Below, piece after piece: positions 46,101 to 54,971 of a stretch of 64,000 nucleotides of DNA. The stretch is taken from the NCBI RefSeq assembly GCF_026745355.1, contig NC_079206.1, positions 19,628,019 to 19,692,018 of the forward strand. Direction: 5' to 3'. Position numbers and translations under genes: made by a program. The notes beneath the pieces are model-generated. The model had not been told where the DNA came from, made no database searches, and was given only the letters and a program-made list of their open reading frames with translations. Origin of the DNA: Beta vulgaris subsp. vulgaris. Its lineage: Eukaryota > Streptophyta > Magnoliopsida > Caryophyllales > Amaranthaceae. Each line of letters begins with the position of its first letter. The first letter of the stretch is position 1.

Positions 46101-47165
46101 TGTAATCCTCCTATTAATCCTAAAATAATATATTAGAATTCATTATGAGCTAAACTTACATGCTATTAGAGTTGAAATGGATAAATTGGACCCAAAACGG
46201 GCTAAAACGACCTTGAAAGACCTTTACTTGCACAAAATTAACTTGAACGAACAGCTTTGACTTGTAATCATCGTAGTAATCCTAAAACAACATGTTAGAG
46301 TAGATTATAAGCAAAAATTACATGCTATGGTATATAAATGGATGAATTGGACCCAAAATGGTCTAAAACGAACTTGAAATGACCTTTACTTGAACAAAAT
46401 TGATTAGAACGATCAACTTGGACTTGTGCTTATCCTAGTAATTTTAAAATAACATATTAGAGTAGAATATAAGCTAAACTTACATGTTATTAGAGTTGAA
46501 ATGGATGAATTAGACCCAAAACGGGCTAAAATGACCTGGAAAGGCCTTTACTTGCACAAAAATTAACTAGAACGAACAACTTTGACTTGTAATCATCATA
46601 GAAATCCTAAAACAACATGTTAGAGTATATTATAAGCAAAAATTACATGCTATGGTAGATAAATGGATGAATTGGACCCAACCCAAAATGGTCTAAAACG
46701 AACTTGAAATGACCTTTACTTGCACAAAATTTATTAAAACGATCAACATTGACTTGTGATCATCATAGTAATCCTAAAACAACATATTAGAGTAGATTAT
46801 AAGCTAAACTTACATGTTATTAGAGTTGAAATGGATGAATTGGACCTAAAACGGGCTAAAACGACCTTGAAAGGCCTTTACTTGCACAAAATTAACTAGA
46901 ACGAACAACTTTGACTTGTAATCATCGCAGTAATCCTAAAACAACTTATTAGAATAGATTTTAAGCTAAATTAATATATGATATGGTATGAAAATGATAC
47001 AATTAATGGCAAAACGACCTAATAACGGACAAATTTCGACATATATATTATTGTCTTTGTTCTTATTAGATTTATAACACGCCAAAGGAGGAGTCCTTCA
47101 CTATTGAGGAAATTAATGATGTTCGAGACAAGTTTGCTTCCTTCCTTACTGATAGTTGTCTTTGA
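43165..47165 (+). pseudogene. Second CACTA gene, C-terminal part with Ulp1-like (C48) cysteine protease
   Basis: Exon-like blocks: 43165-43435 (KKKFYHHMGPKTYEQSRKGW), 43519-43941 (LGKVHDGRVKGKGG and a coiled coil), 44035-44310 (GELVVVAYGRVQPS, a DUF8039-like domain), 44552-about 44980, about 45055-45260, about 45359-45465, 45550-45616, 45722-45820 and 47070-47165. The protease signature is HWILLVISPS, then HFDSLRRE, then EQHDGVACGYYVMRFM, giving His, Asp, Gln and Cys in the order of Ulp1 peptidases, which cleave SUMO-like modifiers. Lesions: a frame slip near 43399, in-frame TAA near 43560 and 43664, and no AG before the HWILL exon. Several CACTA lineages carry such proteases; the substrate is unknown. 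Confidence 0.82.
45901..47036. repeat. Satellite-like array: seven monomers of about 162 bp with a dimeric order
   Basis: Monomers begin near 45903, 46058, 46221, 46383, 46545, 46713 and 46875 with (C)CTTTACTTGCACAAAAT. Two types alternate strictly: type B has GCAAAAATTACATGCTATGG and type A has GCTAAACTTACATGTTATTA followed by GAGTTGAAATGG. The order is B-A-B-A-B-A-B, a higher-order unit near 325 bp. It fills the last intron of the Ulp1-like gene. Confidence 0.88.
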
Positions 47166-47454
47166 TTTTGATATTTAGTTACTTATGATGTAGAGACATA
47201 CTTTGAATTTAGAGTAGTATTTTGTAATTCAATTCTGCACTTCATATAATATAATTTTAATTTGAAAGTTAATTTTTTGGATTATTGAATTTTTGTATGC
47301 AATTTGCTGGATATACTTTGGATGAATTTTGTATAGCAGTGAGGAGGGCACGAGGTGGTGTATTGTAATAGAGTTGTGCGTGCGCAATGTATATGTATAA
47401 CAGCTCTAGAAATAATATTTGTAAATGGTGCTGAGTTTTTTTAAAAAATAAAAG

Positions 47455-47695
47455 GACAAATGCTCCCATTAGTTTCAAAAAACGGAGCCCTTGAGACGCA
47501 AATGCTCCGATTATTTGCCAAAAAACCGGAGCATTTGATGAATTTTGAAGATGAAAAATGATCAAATGCTCCGGTTTTTGTTACAACCGGAGCATTTGTT
47601 GATTGTCCAACTGCTCATATGACGTCTGCTACGCGTTTAATACGGAGCATTTGATGGGTTTTTAACCGGAGCATTTGATGTTTTGTGTACAAGTG
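47455..47695 (+). repeat. Right terminal and subterminal repeats of the giant CACTA
   Basis: Inverted copies of CAAATGCTCCGGTTT and AACCGGAGCATTTG occur at least eight times, ending in GTGTACAAGTG. The block with GCTCATATGACGTCTGCTAC and ATACGGAGCATTTGATGG is shared with 53630-53710, at the end of the smaller CACTA. Confidence 0.85.
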
Positions 47696-47698
47696 AAG

Positions 47699-48116
47699 AA
47701 ATATGATAATGAGAGAGGCGTATCAAGGATTTTAGGGTTATGAGTGAGTGACGAGAGTTCTTGGTTTTTTAATGCTTACAATAGGAGTATTTATAATATA
47801 ATATATGATTGTTTGAGGATAATATGTCAGCTGGCCTTCAACTTGTTATTTCAACATTTTAGTTGTTGTCCTTTATCTTCTGAAGAACTTGCTAACTAAT
47901 TTGCCAACCAACTGGTTGTTTGCTTCCTTCCCCAATTCCTCCTTTCAAGGGATAATCTTTTGGTTCCTCATTGCATGGGACTCTCTTAAACTTCTTTGGA
48001 CCATGTGTTGAAATTTAGATGTTACTTTCAATGCTTGAAAACTACCCTCACGGTAAGGATATGTAAGATCGCAGCCTCTACAACTTCTATGGGCTTATGT
48101 TCTTTACTATACATGT
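47699..48116. other. Right flank of the giant CACTA
   Basis: AT-rich, with a GAGAGAGG...TTTAGGGTTATGAGTGAG segment and TTACAATAGGAGTATTTATA that resembles a minus-strand LTR promoter area. No coding sequence. It may be the other half of the retroelement remnant seen at 5455-5737. Confidence 0.3.
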
Positions 48117-48957
48117 CACTAGTGGAAAAAAGCGCAAGGGCTGCGATGCAAAGGCTGCATTTTTTTTGAAAAATACAGCCCTTAATAGTAAAGGGATGCG
48201 GTTAGCCCAAAAATCGCAACCCTCTTAGTGAAGGGTTGCGGTTAACCGAAACATAGCCCTATAAGTAATAAAGGGCCACAGTTTTAGGGCACCCGTAACC
48301 CTTTATAATTAATTCTTAAGGGCTGATGGGCTTGAATACTGAGCTCATAAATGAAACTCCCTCTCTCATGTTCATTGAGCGCCGTTTCATTTACATTTTC
48401 TTTCATCTTTCTCTCCCTCACTCTAATCTTTCCGTCTCATAAATCTTCACCACAAATCAAGAAATGGCAAAGCCAACTAGTTCCCTCTTCCCTCTTCTCC
48501 TCAATTATTCTAGCCCATAACTGGTGGCTGATCGAAACATGGTTCTTTTCGTTTGTAACTGGTGGCTCAAAGTACCGCCTTCATCATCTTTACCAACTCC
48601 CATGCGCAAACTGGTGGCGTGCGAACTAGGACACCACGACTCCAATCTGGTCTCAGGGTATCTTTCTCTTTTTCTTCCATTAAAGAAGAACGACGGCAAA
48701 GTCAGAGTTCGAGATCTGCAACATAATAAAAATGCTTTCCAGAACGCTTGTACCTTTGGCGGGAGTAAACCAAACACTCTTTAAATTACTTCATCTTAGC
48801 TCTACCTCTTTTTCCTTTGTTTGTGGGTCCCATCAAAATCATCGTCATCTCCGATGTCTCAATCGCCACTGTCGGTTGTTATAGATTAGTCTTCGACGGT
48901 CGAAGTTTCCATTACTTCACGGACTCCGACAACTTCGTCAACTTCTGCTTCTACCAA
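48117..48957. mobile_element. Left end of a further CACTA element
   Basis: CACTAGTGGAAAAAAGCGCA is followed by repeated AAGGGTTGCGGTT/AACCGCAACCC-type words (48130-48310), a third kind of CACTA subterminal repeat in this window. Beyond 48350 there is leader-like sequence with short open frames (48351-48784) lacking motifs. It is cut at 48958 by the next CACTA, and no right end was found before 53923. Confidence 0.65.
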
Positions 48958-50334
48958 CACTAGTAGAAAAAACCTCTTTTGCTACTTTGCAAATGCTTGG
49001 GTTGTTTTAACAACCCGAGCATTTGACAAGTTTATGGAAAATTAAAAAGTAAAATTCACAACTGCTCGGGTTTTTAAAAACAACCCGAGCATTTGACTAA
49101 TTTAATACTTTTTTTCGGAAAGGAATTTAATACTTGGAAGTTGGAACGTAAACTCTAAAACTATTTCCCTTGTAATCTCTATTCTCTCTCTCTTTCACTC
49201 TCCACTCACTCTCGATCTGCTTCTCTTTATCTCTCTTCCCCTCTTCACTCACTCTCGATCTGCTTCTTCGAATGCATGTCCATGTAGTTTCTTTGGATTT
49301 TTATTGTTGTATTTTAGGTTTTTTTTTGGTTTTCTGGATTTAGGGATTATTTTAGGGTTTTCTTTGATTCTTTTAAGGTTTTGTTTGATTCAAAATCTTT
49401 CTCTCTCGCCTCGATTCGCCATACCGGCCACCGCGGCGAGCCAATTCTATTTCCCTTTTCTGAATTTTTATCTTCCCAATCAATTTCTTCTCTCATACCT
49501 CACTATACAGATTAGGCGACACTTTATTTATTAAGAACTTTTTATGAAATTAACTGCACATGTTCTTATTGGAGCTTAATTTTCCCTTTTACTTTTATGT
49601 AATTGGGTTAAATTGCTATGGACTATGTGTATGAATTGAGGGTGAATGTTACAGTAAGAGTGAGAAATTTAGTTCATTAGTTGTGTACTTGAGGTTTTAT
49701 TAGAATCCTAATTTTATTGCTGCTTCACAATTATCGTAATTGGTGAAATCTGAAGTATGATGTTGCCTTATGAAGCATTATGTTGTTTGCTTTAGACCAA
49801 GGAAACCTAAATTATTTGTCTCTTCTCTTTGCTTGATGCATCTATGAGTGTTTCTAAGTAGTGAATTATTTTACGACCATTCTTTCCAGCTTGTGAGATG
49901 TCGTGTCTTGTATGTTCTTTTATCTGTTTAGCTGGAGTTAGCAAGAATCGTAGCTCTTCAAAGAAGTATAGGATATTTTTATTTTGAGTGATTGGAAGAG
50001 TTCATTAGGATGGTAGGCTCTAGATAGCTAGACTAGGCTTGTAGATATGTTTGAATGCAAGTTACTGGGAAAAGGATAACCTAATTTGCTGCTTCTTTTT
50101 CTCCATTTTGATGGAATGTTCTAATATTTTTATGAACTCCACTTAGGGTGTAATGGATTCCAGTTTATTAGTCATTCTATAGCTCATTGCTAAACTTTAT
50201 GAAATAGAGATGGAATATATTATTGCCAGGAACTTGATATAGGTTTTGGCTGTCAAGTTTTACTTGGTGGTTCTTAATATTGATCATTAGCATTTATCGC
50301 TTGGTTAAAGGCTAATACTCTTTTCTCCAAATAG

Positions 50335-50427
50335 GGAAGGCCGGACTCCATTGCATTGGGCAGTTGATCTGGCCATCTTCCTGTCTTAGAGTTGCTATGT
50401 AAAAAGGATGCAGATATAAATGCTAAG
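50335..50427 (+). pseudogene. Ankyrin-repeat exon like that of acyl-CoA-binding protein ACBP1/2
   Basis: After CAAATAG the exon reads EGRTPLHWAVD and then, one base out of frame, GHLPVLELLCKKDADINAK up to the AAG|GTAATA donor. The pattern (TPLHWA.DRGHL....LL..DADINAKD) is an ankyrin repeat very close to that of plant ankyrin-type acyl-CoA-binding proteins. A missing base after GAT breaks the frame. Only this exon is recognisable. An alternative is another ankyrin protein. Confidence 0.65.
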
Positions 50428-51225
50428 GTAATAGAGATAATGATATTCTCTGTTTGTTTCACACTGTTTTTTGTGTCTATTAGGAGGAACTATGCCTGTC
50501 ATCGACATATCTTGCTTTTCGTCACTAACACAGTTACAAAAAGAGATACTTATGGATCCGCCTTATCTTCTTATCATTAGTTATCCCCACTAAAAACGAC
50601 TCGTATGTTTTTTGTTTGCACCTTTGCCTCACAATTTGAACACCTTGGATGTGCCCGGGGGAAGGGGTATACAACACTAGGATGATATACATGATTGTGT
50701 TCTGTTACTTATTCTATTCTCTGGGGTCTGTGGTTTGCCACTATGAAATTATAGATTATTCCTAGAGCTAGCATCTGACCTAGAATCTTGTTTATATAGG
50801 CACTGTTCTCTTCAACTTAAAAAGTAAATTTGAGTAATATTTAGTTTTAATTACTTGTTATCAATTGCTTCTTACTCATAATAATGGTTATCAGTTGCTA
50901 TTGCATGACAATGAAGGAAAATGAAGAACAATATATGTCTTTCAAGTGCTCCTCCTCGAACGCTTGCGACGATCTCATCAAATTTCCAGGTTTTTTCTGC
51001 AACCACTTATACATATTTTTTTGCCCTAATCTCGCTGTAAATATTGTAAACATGATAGTGTTTGTCTAACTGATACATGTCTTGCATTTCCACTAATTTC
51101 ACGTCCTTCTACTTTTAAATTACAAATTTTGATTTCCTTTAGTTTTGAATTTCATCATACTACTTGCAAATTGCAACATTTCTAGAATTCTACTTGATTT
51201 GCAATTATACGAGGGTATTCCAGTG

Positions 51226-52634
51226 ATGGAAGGAACTGAGAATTCAGAAGAAGATGTCTCAACTGTAAGTGCATGATAATCCAGTTTCGATTCGCAATAT
51301 TTAGTTAATTTGGATTTAGGCTCTTAGGTTTTGATCATTACCGGATTTTGTTGCATTTTTTTAATTGTGTGAGCTCGTGAGCTCATGTGGTCGAATGTAA
51401 TGTGTGTCTTTTTGCAAGTTGTTATAATGTTCTTATGCGATTTATTTTAAGAGAAATATTACTACCATGGTTTAAATGAAGTCACAATCGAACATCACAC
51501 AAGCAAACTATTGAAACTAGATAAGTGGTGATAGCTAATGAATATAAACTGGTTCTTCGATTGCATTCTTTTAGTTGTATGAGCTTGTGAAGTTGAACGT
51601 TATGTGACTTTTTGCAAGTTGTAATAATGTTCTTATGCAATTGCTTTTAACAGCAATTTTACTACCATGGTTTCGAAGAATTCACAATCAAACATCACAC
51701 TAGCGCCTATTGAAACTAAATCATTGGTTACAACTAATTAATATAAACTGATTCTTTGATTTTCCTCAAATCATCATAGAATCAATTAGGGTTTTGAAAC
51801 TTTGACTTTATTTTTAGAATTTTTATATCACACTCTAAAATCATCATTTTCTTGGTTGTATGCACCTGACTAGATATCCCAGCTTCTCTTATACTTGAGA
51901 AGTAACTTGTGTGATGAATATGATAAAGGTTGATGACATTTGTGTCTCGTTAACAGATCCCCAAGATAGTTATGCTGATTTACACATTTTTGTGGTCAAA
52001 TCAGGGACTTGCTAATACGTCTTCAACTATTTGCTTAACAAATTATGCAGTCTTTTTCATCTGATTAGATTTATCTTGTTTTTTAATCCTTTGCGGAAGG
52101 AGAGGGTTGCATTGTTTGTAAATTTGCAGCTCGTGTTTTTGTCTCGTGTTTTCTTGCTGTGACATAATTTCTTGTTAATTTAGGGAACTCCGAAATTAGA
52201 TGGGACTGTTAATTGGGGAACAACGATTATCATGGGGATATTTGCAGGAATGTTATATGGAGGCAGCAAGGAAGCAGCTGCTTCTGCTGTAAGTCTTTCA
52301 ATTGCAATGCCCTATGAAATTTCATTTTCTCTTCTTTTTAACCTTGTACTAATTGAGGTCTTATTGACATTTTTCCAGAGCAAGGATGCTGAAGTGACAT
52401 TGAAGCTTGGGAGTACCCCAGACAAGCGTGAACAATATCGATTGATGAGAGATGGAATGGACAAGAGGTTTTACAGAGTCACTCATGGGTCTCTAGTTGG
52501 GGGAGTACACCTCGGGATGTTCACTGCTGCATTTTATGCTCTACAGAATTTGCTCGCGGAGAAACAAGGAGTTCACGATGTGTATAATGTTGCTGCAGCT
52601 AGTTCAGCCACTGCTGCAACATTTGGTCTGATAA
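51226..52634 (+). pseudogene. Tim17/Tim22/Tim23-family-like protein, three captured exons
   Basis: Exons 51226-51264 (MEGTENSEEDVST), 52184-52288 (GTVNWGTTIIMGIFAGMLYG, GSKEAAASA) and 52379-52634 (GSTPDKREQYRLMRDGMDKR, FYRVTHGSLVGGVHLGMFTA, AFYALQNLLAEKQGVHDVYN) join in phase with GT-AG borders and contain no stop. Glycine-rich hydrophobic segments with the GS.VGG..LG..F pattern fit mitochondrial inner-membrane proteins of the Tim17/22/23 superfamily, nearest to complex I assembly type TIMMDC1 by my reading. The downstream exon expected after ATAA|GTAAG is not evident, so the gene is a fragment. The clean frame indicates recent capture, or possibly selection. Confidence 0.7.
51345..51760. repeat. 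Tandem duplication of about 200 bp
   Basis: Two copies begin near GATTGCATT.TTTTAGTTGTATGAGCT and share TTTTTGCAAGTTGTAATAAT, then GTTCTTATGC and TTACTACCATGGTTT...CACAATC.AACATCACAC. They lie in the first intron of the Tim-like exons. Confidence 0.75.
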
Positions 52635-53446
52635 GTAAGATATTACCTTGTGCAATTATCTATTCCTCATGAATATTACTTTAGTTAAACTTAACATTTG
52701 CTTGATATGTGTCCTAACTTTCCAGTTCGTTAAAATAGTTCGTTATCGTAGTTAAGGGGTCAAAGTATTGCTTTTGCTTTGATTGTTGGTCTACTTGGAG
52801 TGAATGTCATGCATCACAATTTTTACCTCCATTCTTCTATGGTACATGTACTTTGCCTCTTAAAGTTATCAAGTAAAACTTATTTATGATTTGAGTGTTC
52901 CTTCTTCGCCTTCATAACTTATATATGATTTTTTAAATGTTTTTGGGGTTGGGTTAGAAATCAGCTTATGGTTTGTGGCATGCTTGATGACTGTTAGTTA
53001 CTCACTACACAAAAGCTTATGTTCACTCGTTTAAACACAATATGAAAGCTAATGTGGAGTATTCATAGTTATTTATATAACTCATCAAGATTATTCAAAA
53101 TCACTTGATTTATAGGACAAAAAAATCAGCTCGTAATATGTGATTTATTAGAGGATTATTCACAATATATATGTGATCTCTTTTGTGCAGATGCTCTATG
53201 ATAACAACTATAATATTTTGTAGCTTTTGGAGCTGAAGGGTTGAAGGCATGGAGTTTGATTATGCTAAAAGCAACTAGACATAGTTAATGTGCCCTATAT
53301 ATGTGCCTAAAACGTGGTGAAAATTTTAACTTTTCTCCTTTCTTAGAATGTGTTTGAAATTATATTTGCAGTTTCAATGAATGAGATATATTAGATATGT
53401 TAAGCTGCTAGTTGGTGGCTTGCAGACGCTGCTATACCATGTAAAT
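52635..53446. other. Sequence downstream of the captured Tim-like exons
   Basis: AT-rich DNA. A later exon of the Tim-like gene is expected here but I cannot identify one. The CACTA subterminal repeats start at about 53447. Confidence 0.4.
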
Positions 53447-53922
53447 TTTTTTTTTAAAATGAAAAATAGAGCAAATTTCCAGTTTTTAAGAGATAACCGG
53501 AGCATTTTTAAGACAAGTGCTCCGATTTTCTCTTAAAAACCGAAGCATTTGGCATATCAAATGCTCCGGTTGTTTGACAACCGGAGCATTTGAGATATTA
53601 AATGCTACAGTTCCCAATCGGAGCATTTGTAAAATGTCCAAATGCTCGTATGACGTCTTCTATGGGTCAAATACGGAGCATTTATGGCCTGAAAAACCGG
53701 AGCATTTGATTCCACTAATGTGTTAAAGAATGGTCATACTCCTTATGTAGGACAGTTCCATCTTAGTACTTATTCCCAACCTCTCTGATGACAATATAAG
53801 CAAGGTTTACTATTAAATAGCAACCTAGGTGGTCGCATGATCTTCACCATAGACTACGTCTATCCACCAAATATCTTCTTCTAAAAAAACAAGAAAAATA
53901 ATATATTATTCAATAAACCTTC

Positions 53923-54547
53923 TGTTACGTAGTACGAAACTAGTAATTAACAATCACAACTCCCAAAGATTGGTTCTAAAACCGGAGACTTGTGCAACAA
54001 TGATTAGCTCGGATCCCGGTGCAGACTTCTGACCAGCAACCTGCAAAAAGGGACGCACCCTGGAGGTTTGGGTGGTATTTCCCCCTCCGATGCTTAAGTC
54101 AGATATCAGGAATATGAAGGAAGTTTTAGAGAGAGAAAGTAGAGAAAGAGAGAGAATTTATGGCAGAATAACAGTACTATGCTCTGAAAAACGTACCTTT
54201 CACCCTGAAATCAAGGACTATTTATACTATTTGAAATGACTGCTGTACCTTGATATCACCCTAATTTAGGGGCATCTGATTGGCTAAGCAATGAAATGGG
54301 GACACGTGGCAGATATTTATTGGTCGGTACACCTCACTTTTATGTAGAGGCCCAGACTGCCTTTGCTGGGCCTAAGTACAATCTTGGGCCATAAGAGGGA
54401 TATTTAGTACGCTACTTCAAGGAAATGTACTTTTAGCCACATAACTTTCTGGCCCTTTGTACTTTACCTCTATGAGCATGCGCCACGTGTAGGGCTCTGA
54501 TGAGGCTACGTGTCATCTTGATAGCCCTTGATTTTTGGGCTACAACA
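53923..54547 (-). repeat. 3' LTR of Tat copy 2
   Basis: 625 bp, TGTTACGTAG...GGGCTACAACA, clearly similar to the LTRs of copy 1 but more divergent from them than they are from each other. It carries the same minus-strand TATAAATA (about 54222). Confidence 0.93.
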
Positions 54548-54730
54548 TTTGCCCCTTAAAAGAGGGAGTTACTATTTTCTAGGCGCCAAGATGGTTAATC
54601 TTCCTCTTTTAACCGACCTGGAACTGCCCTTCTCTTTTACAAAAAAGAGGCGCCATTTTGCCGGTCTCCACAGGTTAACTCTCAAGAGCAACGGTTACTT
54701 TTACCGGATGGGGGGTCATTTTCACCCCTC

Positions 54731-54738
54731 TATAAATA
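54731..54738 (+). promoter_or_regulatory. TATA box of the antisense gene, copy 2
   Basis: TATAAATA in the same context as 9843-9850 (CACCCCTCTATAAATATGTG), with the conserved AGAGAGAGAGACTC leader about 55 bp downstream. Confidence 0.65.
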
Positions 54739-54971
54739 TGTGACCTTGTCGTTTCTGGAATCATTTTAACATTGCTGAGAAATTTTCTAGAGAGAGAGAC
54801 TCCGCAATTTTTACTGAGTTTTTAGAGAGAGAAACTACTCCCGTCCAAGCTCTTGCAAACTGCTACTCCGCTCGTCCGAGATTTCAACTCGTCCTTGACA
54901 TTCGTCCGAGCTTTCATCTACAGGTATTTCTTCATTCATTTCCTTTATATTTTCAAGCATATTTTAAGAAA

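Larger units (their letters stand above)
5741..47695 (+). mobile_element. Giant composite CACTA (En/Spm) transposon with five nested inserts
   Basis: The left end CACTAGTGTAAAAAATAG and the right end (read inward CACTTGTACACAAAAC) are flanked by an identical 3-bp duplication, AAG at 5738-5740 and 47696-47698, as CACTA elements make. Both subterminal regions carry inverted copies of CAAATGCTC-type repeats. The element carries a TNP2 transposase gene and a second gene, also on the plus strand, with an Ulp1-like protease domain, the two-gene layout of autonomous plant CACTAs. Five later insertions (9030-20968, 21166-23864, 26335-28352, 31091-35035, about 37024-42480) raise the length from about 16 kb to 42 kb. 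Both genes have stops and frameshifts, so it is no longer autonomous. Confidence 0.85.
48958..53720 (+). mobile_element. Non-autonomous CACTA related to the giant element, carrying host exons
   Basis: The left end CACTAGTAGAAAAAACCTC shares TTTTGCTACTT and CAAATGCTT.GGTTG with the left end at 5741. The right end (53447-53720, last bases TTCCACTAATG) shares its subterminal block with 47590-47680. There is no transposase. A hairpin with CAAATGCTTGGGTTGT arms lies at 48990-49025. The interior carries an ankyrin exon and three exons of a Tim17/22/23-like protein. A target duplication is not visible (CAA left, TGT right), so one end may have changed. Transposase of the giant family could in principle have moved it. 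Confidence 0.75.

Noticed and set aside
48351..48784. Overlapping frames on both strands
   Set aside because: Mutually overlapping, no recognisable domain; probably leader-type sequence in the left part of a CACTA.
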